From positions 372,001 through 436,000 of the forward strand of contig MKTS01000001.1 of NCBI GenBank assembly GCA_001898335.1: a stretch of 64,000 nt of DNA, written 5' to 3'. Source of the DNA: Mucilaginibacter sp. 44-25 (GTDB taxonomy: Bacteria > Bacteroidota > Bacteroidia > Sphingobacteriales > Sphingobacteriaceae). The notes below the pieces were generated by a model. The model made no database searches and was not told the DNA's origin. It saw nothing but the letters and a program-made list of their open reading frames with translations. This document shows positions 9,150 to 17,851 of the stretch, in pieces. Numbering within the stretch: position 1 is the stretch's first letter; the number at the start of each line of letters is the position of its first letter. A program made the translations under genes and the position numbers.

Positions 9150-11606
9150 ATGCTTAAAAATTATTTTAAAATAGCCTGGCGCAATATGATGAAGAGTAAA
9201 TTCTTCTCCTTCATTAATGTTTTTGGCTTATCTGTAGGTTTAGCCTGCTGCATGCTTATTGCGCTTTATCTTAACTACGAAACAAGTTATGATACACAAC
9301 ACAAGCATTCGGCTGATATTTATCAGATGGTAACTGATTTCATTAAAAAAGGATCAGAGCCTATAAAAATGCCTAACACACCGGCGCCTATGGCCGAAGC
9401 GGTAAAACGCGACTTTCCGGAAGTATTGGCAAGCGCGAGGCTGATGAAACTCTTTACTGATGACAAAACTATTTTGCAATACAGCCCGGCAACGGGAGAA
9501 CGCAAATCATTTTTAGAAGAGCGGGGCTATCTGACGGATGCTTCATTCTTCAAAATATTCAATTACAATTTTATTGAGGGGAATGCAGTAAATGCGCTAA
9601 CTCAACCGCGTACAGTGGTCATATCACAGCAACTGGCGCATAAGCTATTTGGTAATCAGCCAGCTATCAATAAAATTTTACACGTAAATAGTAATACCAA
9701 TGGGGAGCAGGATTACACGGTAACAGGTGTTTTTGCCGACAGCCAAACCCCGTCACATATTGATGCCAACTTTTTCCTGTCCATGAGTGGCGGTAATATT
9801 GAGCAATTTACCAAGCAGCAGGCAAATGATTATGCCAGCAACAATATGTTTCATACTTATCTACTGCTTAAACCAGGTACTGATCCTAAAACGCTTGAGG
9901 CGAAATTCCCGGCATTTCTGGAAAAATATGCCGGCCAAACCATGCGGGAAATGGGTTTTAAAAAGCTACAGACATTGCTGCCACTACGGGAGATACATTT
10001 AAGTGATCGTGTAACTACCAATGTGACACCACCGGCGAGTAAAACATACCTTTATGTACTTTTCTCAATAGCAGTTTTTACTTTGCTCATCGCTTGTATC
10101 AATTTCATGAACCTTTCTACAGCGCGTTCTTCCAAACGTTCGTCAGAAGTAGGGGTACGTAAAGTTCTCGGAGCCGAAAAGTCTACTCTGATCAGGCAGT
10201 TCCTTGGTGAATCCATTCTCATGACCCTGATAGCATTTATCATTTCCATAGTTATTACCTTAGCACTTGTCCCGCTGTTTAATAAAGTAGCCGACAGGAA
10301 CATTGTCCTATCATGGACAAACGATGGGATGTTATTAGCCGGATTCCTGGTAATGGCTTTGTTTACCGGTGTATTGGCGGGTAGTTATCCTGCTTTTTAT
10401 TTATCATCATTTAACCCGGTTAAAGTTTTGAAGGGGAAATTAACCAATTCGCTAGCGGTGGTGGCCGTAAGGAAAGGTTTGGTTGTTTTTCAGTTTATTA
10501 TTTCGGTAGTGCTTATAGTAGCTTCTGTGGTAATAGCCAGGCAAATGAATTTTATGCGTACTACAGATCTGGGCTTTACGCGTGAACAGGAGATCGTGAT
10601 TCCTTTACGTACGGCCACCGCGAAAAAAGCCTACCAGGCTTTCAGGGATGATCTTAAAGTAAATAGTCGCATCATTTCAGTTGGCGCTTCGTATTACTAC
10701 CCGGGTATATTTAACCCCAGCGACAATAGCTTTTACAGAGAAGGGCAAAATGTTGAAGAGGGCAAACGTACACGCATGAACTATGTGGACGAAAACTTTT
10801 TAAATACTCTAAACATAAAACCCCTTGCCGGGCGCTTGTTTTCTGCCGATTTCCGCTCTGATACTACCAATAGTGTTATTATCAATGAAACAGCCGCTAA
10901 AGAATATGGCTTTGCTTCGGTAAAAGATGCTGTCGGCAAAACTATTTATAATAACTTTCGAAACAACATTAGTCCGTTTAAAATAGTCGGCGTGGTGAAA
11001 GATTTTCATTACGAGGATCTGCATTTACCTGTTACCCCATATGCGTTCCGGTTAACAACAGATAACTCATGCAGTTACATGATCGTACACGCTCGTGCAG
11101 GTAATGTAAGCGATGTTCTAAAATCAATTGAAAGCACATGGAAGAAGTTTAATGCGAATGAGCCTTTCGACTATAGCTTTCTGGATGAGGATTTTCAGAA
11201 GAACTATAAAGCTGATACCCGCCTGGCCGCTATTGTACGCTACTTCACCATCATAGCTATCTTAATATCGTGCCTTGGGTTGTTTGGTTTGGCCGCATTT
11301 AGTGCCGAACAGCGTACCAAGGAAATAGGTGTGCGCAAAGTGCTGGGTGCAAGCGTACAAACAATCGTTTCGTTGTTATCCATCGATTTTCTTAAATTGA
11401 TTATTATATCGGTTATTATAGCCTCACCAATTGCCTGGTGGTTAATGAATAAATGGCTCCAGGGCTTTGCCTACCGCCAGGCTATTGATTGGACAATATT
11501 TGCTTATACTGCGCTTATTGCCATCACTATCGGCCTCATCACCATCGGTTCGCAGGCAATTAAAGCCGCTTTAGTGAATCCGGTAAAAAGCCTACGATCT
11601 GAATAA
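9150..11606 (+). CDS. ABC transporter permease, double-FtsX type (array member 5)
   Basis: An 818-residue permease and the last of the array. Landmarks are FMNLSTARSSKRSSEVGVRK in the first FtsX domain, TKEIGVRKVLGASVQTI in the second, and a NPVKSLRSE end. Two hairpins follow within 140 bp, so the permease transcript probably ends here. The ATPase downstream would then be expressed from its own promoter. Confidence 0.95.
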   Translation: MLKNYFKIAWRNMMKSKFFSFINVFGLSVGLACCMLIALYLNYETSYDTQHKHSADIYQMVTDFIKKGSEPIKMPNTPAPMAEAVKRDFPEVLASARLMKLFTDDKTILQYSPATGERKSFLEERGYLTDASFFKIFNYNFIEGNAVNALTQPRTVVISQQLAHKLFGNQPAINKILHVNSNTNGEQDYTVTGVFADSQTPSHIDANFFLSMSGGNIEQFTKQQANDYASNNMFHTYLLLKPGTDPKTLEAKFPAFLEKYAGQTMREMGFKKLQTLLPLREIHLSDRVTTNVTPPASKTYLYVLFSIAVFTLLIACINFMNLSTARSSKRSSEVGVRKVLGAEKSTLIRQFLGESILMTLIAFIISIVITLALVPLFNKVADRNIVLSWTNDGMLLAGFLVMALFTGVLAGSYPAFYLSSFNPVKVLKGKLTNSLAVVAVRKGLVVFQFIISVVLIVASVVIARQMNFMRTTDLGFTREQEIVIPLRTATAKKAYQAFRDDLKVNSRIISVGASYYYPGIFNPSDNSFYREGQNVEEGKRTRMNYVDENFLNTLNIKPLAGRLFSADFRSDTTNSVIINETAAKEYGFASVKDAVGKTIYNNFRNNISPFKIVGVVKDFHYEDLHLPVTPYAFRLTTDNSCSYMIVHARAGNVSDVLKSIESTWKKFNANEPFDYSFLDEDFQKNYKADTRLAAIVRYFTIIAILISCLGLFGLAAFSAEQRTKEIGVRKVLGASVQTIVSLLSIDFLKLIIISVIIASPIAWWLMNKWLQGFAYRQAIDWTIFAYTALIAITIGLITIGSQAIKAALVNPVKSLRSE

Positions 11607-11626
11607 TACCTGGTTTATTTAATATT

Positions 11627-11657
11627 AAAAAGGTTAGGCCCATCGGCCTAACCTTTT
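11627..11657 (+). terminator. Rho-independent terminator of the permease array
   Basis: 13-14 bp inverted repeat (AAAAGGTTAGGCC with GGCCTAACCTTTT) and a four-base loop, 20 bp after the last permease stop. The right arm ends in a T run. Confidence 0.85.
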
Positions 11658-11703
11658 GCGTTTAAGCTATTAGTTATAATATAATTAGCCGTTTCATTGT
11701 ATC

Positions 11704-11747
11704 ATAACCGTACGCTCGCTGTACATAAGCGTACGGTTATTCTTTAA
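11704..11747 (+). terminator. Second hairpin, perfect 13-bp arms
   Basis: ATAACCGTACGCT at 11704-11716 pairs perfectly with AGCGTACGGTTAT at 11728-11740 and is followed by a weak TCTTT. It is a second terminator or a transcript 3'-end stabiliser. Its CCGTACG/CGTACGG core recurs in a hairpin at 62179-62218. Confidence 0.55.
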
Positions 11748-11783
11748 AATAATGTTTATAAATGACTGACTTATTGATACTTA

Positions 11784-11791
11784 TAATTTTG
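11784..11791 (+). promoter_or_regulatory. Candidate -7 box (TAATTTTG) for the ATPase-tolC unit
   Basis: Exact match to the Bacteroidota TAnnTTTG -7 element, about 90 bp before the ATPase start and after both hairpins. No clear -33 TTTG is present at the usual distance. Confidence 0.45.
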
Positions 11792-11879
11792 GTACATTAT
11801 TCATACCTGCATACCAAAACAGTTTAAGAAATTGCAGCACAAATTATAGCAAGTATTAACAAGTCACAATCATATCCAA

Positions 11880-12557
11880 ATGTTATCACTACAACATATT
11901 TCAAAATACTACCAGGTAGGCGGCAATAAAAACTACGTCATCAATGATATCAGCCTCAATGTTGATGAAGGCGAATTTGTATCTATCATGGGTCCTTCAG
12001 GTTCAGGTAAATCAACATTGCTAAACATCATTGGCATGTTAGATGAGCCTACCAACGGCTATCACTACTTTGTAGATCAGCCCGTGCATCAACTTAAAGA
12101 AAAGCAGCGCTCGGCTTTATATAAACAATATATAGGCTTCGTTTTCCAGGCATATCATCTTATCGACGAGCTTACCGTAGCAGAAAATATCGAAACCCCG
12201 TTGATATACCAGGATGTAAAAGGCAGCGAACGCAAAGCAATGGTTGCGGATATGCTCGACAGGTTCCAGATAGTAGGCAAGAAAGATCTTTTTCCTGCCC
12301 AGTTATCAGGCGGCCAGCAGCAATTGGTAGGTATCGCCCGTGCTTTGATAGCAAAACCCAAATTGATACTGGCTGATGAGCCTACCGGTAATCTTAACTC
12401 TAAACAGGGAGAAGAGATAATGGAACTATTCAGGAAGCTGAATAAAGAAGATGGCGTTACCATTATACAGGTTACACACTCCGAAAAGAACGCTGAATAC
12501 GGCTCACGTATCATTAACCTTTTAGATGGTAAAATAGAATCCATCAAGAACCTTTGA
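11880..12557 (+). CDS. ABC transporter ATP-binding protein, LolD/MacB type
   Basis: A 225-residue nucleotide-binding subunit. Walker A GPSGSGKST lies at residues 38-46, the Q-loop in FVFQAYHL near 88-93, the signature LSGGQ at 142-146, and Walker B LILADEPTGNL from 162. The length and the LADEPTGNLNS context are those of the LolD/FtsE/MacB-N family, which powers double-FtsX permeases by ATP hydrolysis. It is the only ATPase next to the five permeases and may serve several of them (inference). Its stop abuts the following TolC gene, so the two form one unit. Confidence 0.93.
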   Translation: MLSLQHISKYYQVGGNKNYVINDISLNVDEGEFVSIMGPSGSGKSTLLNIIGMLDEPTNGYHYFVDQPVHQLKEKQRSALYKQYIGFVFQAYHLIDELTVAENIETPLIYQDVKGSERKAMVADMLDRFQIVGKKDLFPAQLSGGQQQLVGIARALIAKPKLILADEPTGNLNSKQGEEIMELFRKLNKEDGVTIIQVTHSEKNAEYGSRIINLLDGKIESIKNL

Positions 12558-12571
12558 ATTCAATTATAGAA

Positions 12572-14005
12572 ATGCGATACTTTAAATATTTACTAATAAC
12601 TTTTACATCGTTTTCTCCGGTATTGGTGCATGCCCAACAGGCAGACAGCTTGTTGACTTTACAGCAGTGTGTGGATATCGCGGTAAAAAATAACCTTGAT
12701 GTTAAAAAGAGCGGCTTACTGGCGCAATCCGGAAAAATTGATTACAACCAGGCTAAAGAATATCTTTTGCCAACCGTAAATGCACAGGTAGATCACGGTA
12801 TTAACAACGGGCGTAACATTAACCCGTTTACCAATACATACGTTAATCAGTCGTTAACCTATGGCAACTACAGCCTTAACGGAAACCTTACACTGTTTAG
12901 TGGTTTACAAAACCTTAACCGCATTAAGCAAACGGCATTAGCTTATGAAGCGGGTAAAATGGATTTCCAACAAGCTAAAGATCTGGTGACCATTAATGTG
13001 ATCACCGCTTATTTACTGGTGTTAGACAATACAGAACTATTAGCCCAGGCCCGTAAGCAATTAGCAGTATCAAAACAACAGGTTGACCGTTTAGAGATAT
13101 TGGAGAAAAAGGGCGCTAATAAACAACCTTCAGATCTTTATGACCTAAAAGGTACCTATGGAGATAATCAATTAGCTTTAGTAAATGCAATTTCTACGCT
13201 TGAAGCATCAAAACTAAACTTGCTGCAGATATTGAATATTCCTTACCGTAAAGGAATTACACTGGCCCCGGTTGATGCTCAAAATTTAACTAAACAAACA
13301 GATGCCTCATCAGAAAGCATTTATTCAACGGCTTTACAACAACTGGCTTTAGTTAAAGCGTCTACCTTAAGGCGCCAAAGTGCCGAGAAAGCTGTAAAAG
13401 TGGCTAAAGGGGCTTTGTTCCCGACAGTATCATTATTTGGAGGATTATACACTAATTATTCAAGCGCGGCGCAACGGTCGGTATTTACAGATTCAAGCAC
13501 GGTAAACACCGGACAATTCGTAAATACGGCAAGCGGGCAGCAACCCGTATTGGCACGCCAGGCAAATTTTGATAACCGCAGCATTGGTTATTATGATCAG
13601 TTCAAAAATAACTATAGCACCCAAGTGGGTGTCAGCGTGAGGATACCTATACTCAACTATTTCCAAAACCGTAATAAAGTAGCTCAGGCTAAGGTAGACC
13701 TGGAAAACTACAAGAACATCGAAGAAAACACCCGCATTAAATTAAGGCAGGATGTTGAGCAGGCTTACCTTAACATGGAATCTGCTTACAACAGGTACAA
13801 CGCCCTTGTAGAGCAAGTTAAAGCTTATGCCGAATCATTCCGTATAGCAGAGATACGTTTTAACGCCGGCGTACTTACCTCGGTAGACTATGTGCTGGCC
13901 AAAAACTATCTTGACCGCGCCAATCTCAATCTGATCAATGCCCGGTACGATTGCTACATCTATAATAAGATATTGGATTATTACCAGGGCCGTCTTTCAT
14001 TTTAA
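12572..14005 (+). CDS. TolC-family outer-membrane efflux protein
   Basis: Outer-membrane channel of the TolC/OEP family. I chose the ATG at 12572 over the upstream TTG at 12554 because it begins directly with a signal peptide (MRYFKYLLITF to VHAQQ). The 477-residue product has the two OEP repeats typical of the fold: LTLQQCVDIAVKNN near the start, and a second half with NYFQNRNKVAQAKVDLENYK followed by a long helical stretch. It starts 14 bp after the ATPase stop. No HlyD/MacA-type periplasmic adaptor is encoded nearby, although one would normally link the ATPase-permease to TolC. Confidence 0.92.
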   Translation: MRYFKYLLITFTSFSPVLVHAQQADSLLTLQQCVDIAVKNNLDVKKSGLLAQSGKIDYNQAKEYLLPTVNAQVDHGINNGRNINPFTNTYVNQSLTYGNYSLNGNLTLFSGLQNLNRIKQTALAYEAGKMDFQQAKDLVTINVITAYLLVLDNTELLAQARKQLAVSKQQVDRLEILEKKGANKQPSDLYDLKGTYGDNQLALVNAISTLEASKLNLLQILNIPYRKGITLAPVDAQNLTKQTDASSESIYSTALQQLALVKASTLRRQSAEKAVKVAKGALFPTVSLFGGLYTNYSSAAQRSVFTDSSTVNTGQFVNTASGQQPVLARQANFDNRSIGYYDQFKNNYSTQVGVSVRIPILNYFQNRNKVAQAKVDLENYKNIEENTRIKLRQDVEQAYLNMESAYNRYNALVEQVKAYAESFRIAEIRFNAGVLTSVDYVLAKNYLDRANLNLINARYDCYIYNKILDYYQGRLSF

Positions 14006-14029
14006 TACTTTACAACCTTATAACAATGC

Positions 14030-14063
14030 AGTCCGGTGTGCTATTTAGCCGCCGGACTTTTTT
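14030..14063 (+). terminator. Rho-independent terminator after the TolC-family gene
   Basis: AGTCCGG and CCGGACT arms around a 15-base loop, followed by TTTTT. Confidence 0.8.
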
Positions 14064-14077
14064 ATGTGAATAAAATA

Positions 14078-14085
14078 TACATTTG
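14078..14085 (+). promoter_or_regulatory. Candidate -7 box (TACATTTG)
   Basis: Exact TAnnTTTG match just after the upstream terminator and 62 bp before the beta-barrel gene. No clear -33 element is visible. Confidence 0.5.
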
Positions 14086-14146
14086 CGCGTTGTACTCGTT
14101 AACACAAAATACCAATACCACTGTTTAACCTTAAAATCATTAAACC

Positions 14147-14749
14147 ATGAAAAAATTATTACTTACCATTGGCTTGTTTGCAGCTTTTGCTACAGCTACC
14201 CAGGCTCAAATAATACCTAAAGTACAATTTGGTGCCAAGGCGGGTGTAAACTTATCCAGTTTATCTAACTCAACCAGCACATTCAGCTCTGATAACCGGG
14301 CAGGCTACCTGGCAGGATTTTGGGCACGTTTTGGCGCCATTGGCTTTAACTTTCAGCCGGAGTTATACATTACCAGTAAAAACGTAGATATCAATAACAG
14401 CAACGTTAAAATTGGCTCGGCTAAATTTACCAGTATTGATGTACCATTATTATTTGGCGGTAAAGTAGGCGCTTTTGGCCTTGGCGGCAGGTTTTACACC
14501 GGCCCGCTATTGTCATTCGCTATTAATAAAGACAGAAATTTTGGTACTGCTGTAAGTAGCGCAACCAGTTTTGATTACAAGGATTCCAATTTTGCCTGGA
14601 CTTTGGGCGCAGGTATAGACATCCGTAAATTCTCTGTTGACCTGCGCTATGAAGCCGGTTTAACCAAACAGAATTACTACGATGGCTCTACTAACTACAA
14701 AACACGTGTAAGCTTATTTAACCTGAGCTTAGGTTATGCGTTTTTGTAA
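14147..14749 (+). CDS. Small outer-membrane beta-barrel protein (PorT/OMP_b-brl family)
   Basis: A 200-residue protein with a signal peptide (to ATQAQ) followed by a G/F/Y-rich alternating beta-strand pattern, beginning VQFGAKAGVNLSSLS and ending in an aromatic-rich strand, FNLSLGYAFL. This is the usual look of the 8-10 strand PorT-like porin family of Bacteroidota. It stands alone between a terminator with promoter and a strong convergent terminator. Its role is unknown beyond being an outer-membrane protein. Confidence 0.82.
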   Translation: MKKLLLTIGLFAAFATATQAQIIPKVQFGAKAGVNLSSLSNSTSTFSSDNRAGYLAGFWARFGAIGFNFQPELYITSKNVDINNSNVKIGSAKFTSIDVPLLFGGKVGAFGLGGRFYTGPLLSFAINKDRNFGTAVSSATSFDYKDSNFAWTLGAGIDIRKFSVDLRYEAGLTKQNYYDGSTNYKTRVSLFNLSLGYAFL

Positions 14750-14765
14750 GAATCTTAAAAAGCAT

Positions 14766-14803
14766 AAAAAAGCCGGTGTATATTTATATACACCGGCTTT
14801 TTT
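14766..14803 (+). terminator. Bidirectional terminator between convergent genes
   Basis: Perfect 17-bp arms (AAAAAAGCCGGTGTATA with TATACACCGGCTTTTTT) and a four-base loop, with A and T tracts on both sides. It serves the plus-strand barrel gene and the minus-strand permease. Confidence 0.93.
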
Positions 14804-14813
14804 ATTGGCGACT

Positions 14814-16073
14814 TTAGGCATGTTCTATGGCGTGTTTTAAGGCTGCGTTATGCTTGTATTTGAATACAAATGGAAACACCACAGATATGGCCAGTGCGTA
14901 AAGTGCAAATGTGATCCATATGCCATGCCAGTCTTTAGTGTTGTTAGTAAGCGTAAAATATTTATCGATGATAATACCGCTGGCAAAGCTGCCGAATAAT
15001 GCGCCGAAGCCGTTTACCATCATCATAAATAATCCCTGTGCGCTCCCGCGTATTTCCGGCGATGCCTGGGTTTCTACAAATAAAGAGCCTGAGATGTTAA
15101 AGAAATCGAAAGCCATACCGTAAACGATGCATGACAGGATGATCATCCATAGGCCGTTAACAGGGTCGCCAAAGGCAAATAAACCGAAGCGCAGTACCCA
15201 TGCCAGCATACTGAACAGCATTACATATTTTATACCAAACTTGCGCAGGAAGAATGGAATGGCCAGGATAAACAAGGTTTCAGATATCTGGCTGATAGAC
15301 ATAATGATAGCCGGATATTTAACTGCTATCGTATTTTGATATGCAGGTACGTTTTTAAAATCATGTATATAGGTATCGCCATAGGCATTGGTTAATTGCA
15401 ATGCCGCGCCTAATAATAGTGAGAAAGCAAAGAAAATAGCGAAACGGGGAGATTTAAAGAGCGCAAAAGCATTTAAGCCCCATGCATCTACAAATGATTT
15501 TTTACCAGCGCGTTTGTTTAGCGGCGGGCATTTTGGTAATGTAAAAGCATATATACCCAAAGCGAAAGCTACCGCAGCAGAAATATAAAATTGGTTGGCA
15601 GAGGTTTCATTGTGCGTGAGACTTACCGCCCATAAAGCAGCTATAAAGCCTACTGTTCCCCAGGTGCGTATAGGGGGGAAGGTTTTAACAATATCAATCC
15701 CCTGGCTTTTTAAAGCAGAATAACCAACGGTTATAGATAATGAAAGCGTAGGCATGTAAAAAGCCATGTTAATAAGCATTACCCAGAAAAATGTTACCGG
15801 GTTACTTATCATTGGCAATATACATAGCGTAAAACCACCAAGGATGTGCATTATGCCATAGAGCTTTTCGGCATTAATAAATTTATCAGAAAGTATACCT
15901 GTTAGGGTAGGCATCAGGATGGATGAAATGCCCATTGTAGAAAAGATAGCGCCAAATTGCGCACCAGACCATTGTTTGTTTTGAAACCAATATGCACCTA
16001 TGGTTAGCAGCCAGGCTCCCCAAATAAAAAACTGCATAAAGTTCATCAGTATTAAGCGAAACTTAATATTCAT
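14814..16073 (-). CDS. Nucleoside:H+ symporter family permease (NupG-like MFS)
   Basis: A 419-residue protein with about 12 membrane segments. The start, MNIKFRLILMNFMQFFIWGAW, and the internal FPPIRTWGTVGF and SAQGLFMMMVNGFGALFGS are characteristic of the NupG/XapB nucleoside symporter family within the major facilitator superfamily. The expected role is proton-driven import of nucleosides across the inner membrane. It is a single gene ending at a bidirectional terminator. Exact nucleoside specificity cannot be read from sequence. Confidence 0.85.
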   Translation of the reverse strand: MNIKFRLILMNFMQFFIWGAWLLTIGAYWFQNKQWSGAQFGAIFSTMGISSILMPTLTGILSDKFINAEKLYGIMHILGGFTLCILPMISNPVTFFWVMLINMAFYMPTLSLSITVGYSALKSQGIDIVKTFPPIRTWGTVGFIAALWAVSLTHNETSANQFYISAAVAFALGIYAFTLPKCPPLNKRAGKKSFVDAWGLNAFALFKSPRFAIFFAFSLLLGAALQLTNAYGDTYIHDFKNVPAYQNTIAVKYPAIIMSISQISETLFILAIPFFLRKFGIKYVMLFSMLAWVLRFGLFAFGDPVNGLWMIILSCIVYGMAFDFFNISGSLFVETQASPEIRGSAQGLFMMMVNGFGALFGSFASGIIIDKYFTLTNNTKDWHGIWITFALYALAISVVFPFVFKYKHNAALKHAIEHA

Positions 16074-16174
16074 AGAGCACAGGCAATAAAATTCTTTAAA
16101 ATCAATGTTTAAATAAAAGCGGAAAATAGGGAAATATTAGCAAACTATAAAGTAATTACTTTGCTTTAGTAAAC

Positions 16175-16202
16175 AAAAAAGGATATCAGTTGATATCCTT
16201 TT
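16175..16202 (-). terminator. Terminator after the DUF151-UVR gene
   Basis: AAAAGGATATCA and TGATATCCTTTT form a 12-bp stem with a two-base loop, six bases beyond the minus-strand stop. A/T tracts on both sides mean it could work in both directions. Confidence 0.8.
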
Positions 16203-16207
16203 AATAT

Positions 16208-16822
16208 TTAAGACGATTTACGTTTATTCAATTCATCCCGTATTTTGGCAGCCTTTTCATAAGCTTCTTCTGCTAAAGCCTGCTGCAAGCGCGATTTAAG
16301 CTCATCTTCACTTAAAGTGTTATAACTACCTGACGCATTGGGAATAGCGGTTTTTTCCTCAGGTGTTTCGTTAATGTTCTCCAGGTATACAAAGTCATTA
16401 CCTTCAATTACAATACCTGCAGTAGAAAGGATAAATTCATAAGTATAAATAGGGCAATCGAACCTTACGGATACCGCAATAGCATCAGAAGTGCGTGCGT
16501 CTATCTCTACGGTTCTTTTACCATCAAAACACACCAGCTTGGCATAAAAAATACCATCAACCAGGTTATAAATAATAATTTCCTGTACGCTGATATTGAA
16601 GGCCTGACCAAGGCTTTTGAACAAATCATGTGTAAGGGGACGGCTTGGGGTCATTTTTTCAATTTCAATGGCAATGGCTTGTGCCTCAAAACTGCCAATA
16701 ATAATTGGCAGCCGCCTGCGGCCATTAATTTCGCCCAAAACTAAAGCATAAGCACCGGATTGTGTTTGGCTGTAGGATAGCCCAACGATATCCAGTTCAA
16801 TCTTTTTCATGTCGTTACCCAT
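16208..16822 (-). CDS. Bifunctional nuclease domain (DUF151) protein with C-terminal UVR motif
   Basis: A 204-residue protein from the ATG at 16822. Residues 1-135 are a DUF151/BFN domain (KIELDIVGLSYSQTQSGAYA, later IIGSFEAQAIAIEIE and ARTSDAIAVSVRFDCPIY). The last about 35 residues (ELKSRLQQALAEEAYEKAAK) form a UvrB/UvrC-type UVR helix pair. BFN proteins have been described as nucleases in plants and occur widely in Bacteroidota; the cellular role here is not established. A TATATTTG promoter box ends six bases before the ATG, inside the short spacer behind etfA, so it has its own promoter as well as possible read-through. Confidence 0.88.
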   Translation of the reverse strand: MGNDMKKIELDIVGLSYSQTQSGAYALVLGEINGRRRLPIIIGSFEAQAIAIEIEKMTPSRPLTHDLFKSLGQAFNISVQEIIIYNLVDGIFYAKLVCFDGKRTVEIDARTSDAIAVSVRFDCPIYTYEFILSTAGIVIEGNDFVYLENINETPEEKTAIPNASGSYNTLSEDELKSRLQQALAEEAYEKAAKIRDELNKRKSS

Positions 16823-16827
16823 CACTG

Positions 16828-16835
16828 CAAATATA
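16828..16835 (-). promoter_or_regulatory. -7 box TATATTTG directly before the DUF151-UVR start
   Basis: Exact TAnnTTTG on the minus strand, five bases from the ATG/GTG pair at 16822-16825. The transcript would be nearly leaderless. Confidence 0.6.
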
Positions 16836-16839
16836 CGCT

Positions 16840-17817
16840 TTAAGCTGAAGCTTTGTATGCTTTAAATGCCTCGATTAACTTCGGTACTACATCAAAAGCA
16901 TCACCTACAATACCATAATCAGCTACCTTAAAGAACGGAGCTTCGGCATCTTTGTTTATAACAACAATTACTTTTGATGAGCTGATACCCGCCAGGTGCT
17001 GTATAGCGCCTGATATACCTATGGCTATATATAAATTGGGGCTAACAGCTATACCGGTTTGGCCTACGTGCTCGCTGTGTGGGCGCCAACCGGCATCAGA
17101 TACCGGTTTTGAGCAGGCAGTAGCCGCGCCAAGCAAATCGGCCAGTTCTTCAACCATGCCCCAGTTTTCGGGCCCTTTTAAGCCGCGGCCACCAGAAACA
17201 ACGATCTCTGCATCGGGCAAAGAAACTTTGTCTGTTGAACGTACAATATCCTTCAGCATTTGCTTAAAGTCGCCTTCTTTAGCCTGTACAGTAAAATCTT
17301 CAACCGCCGCAGTTCCGCCAGTTTCCACTACCTTGTATGAATTAGGGGTAAGTGCAATAACTTTAACAGCTGAAGTGAGTTCAACAATGGCAAAAGCTTT
17401 ACCAGAGAAAGCTGTTTTTTTCAAGGTGAATTTACCACCATTTTGCTCAGGTAACGCCACTGCGCCATCAGCTACTCCTGCATCAAGTTTCACGCCTATA
17501 CGTGGCGCAAGGCCACGCCCACTAAATGAGTTTGACAATATTACAATGTCGGCATTATTAGCTTTCGCAGCTTCCGCTATTACGGAGGCGTACGCCTGGT
17601 TCACAAAGCTTTTTAGCTTGTCGTTGCTTACATTCAATACTTTTTCCGCGCCATATTTGCCTAATGCTGCCAGTTCATCAGCGGCAACATTGCCAATGGA
17701 TATGGCAATTAGGTTGGTTTGTTGTTGATCGGCTATGGCTTTAGCGTATGATACCACCTCGAATATTGATTTTTTGAATTTGCCCTCGGCATTTTCGGCA
17801 TATATTAAAACTGACAT
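16840..17817 (-). CDS. etfA: Electron transfer flavoprotein alpha subunit
   Basis: A 325-residue FAD-binding subunit of the soluble ETF heterodimer, which passes electrons from acyl-CoA and other dehydrogenases to the respiratory chain. The N-terminal ETF domain starts MSVLIYAENAEGKFKKS. The C-terminal FAD domain carries the family signature SGGRGLKGPENWGMVEELA, GATRPV-like ACSKPVSDAGWRPHSEHVGQTG, and LYIAIGISGAIQHLAG. It follows etfB by 34 bp on the same strand. No ETF:quinone oxidoreductase or acyl-CoA dehydrogenase is in the window. Confidence 0.97.
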   Translation of the reverse strand: MSVLIYAENAEGKFKKSIFEVVSYAKAIADQQQTNLIAISIGNVAADELAALGKYGAEKVLNVSNDKLKSFVNQAYASVIAEAAKANNADIVILSNSFSGRGLAPRIGVKLDAGVADGAVALPEQNGGKFTLKKTAFSGKAFAIVELTSAVKVIALTPNSYKVVETGGTAAVEDFTVQAKEGDFKQMLKDIVRSTDKVSLPDAEIVVSGGRGLKGPENWGMVEELADLLGAATACSKPVSDAGWRPHSEHVGQTGIAVSPNLYIAIGISGAIQHLAGISSSKVIVVINKDAEAPFFKVADYGIVGDAFDVVPKLIEAFKAYKASA

Positions 17818-17851
17818 AAAAAGATCTTAATTGGTAGTGTTTGAGGAAAAA

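Noticed and set aside
16952..17728. 258-codon open frame on the plus strand opposite etfA
   Set aside because: It lies wholly antisense to a clear etfA. Its product is Ser/Thr/Pro/Ala-rich with no family match, as expected from the codon bias of the opposite strand.
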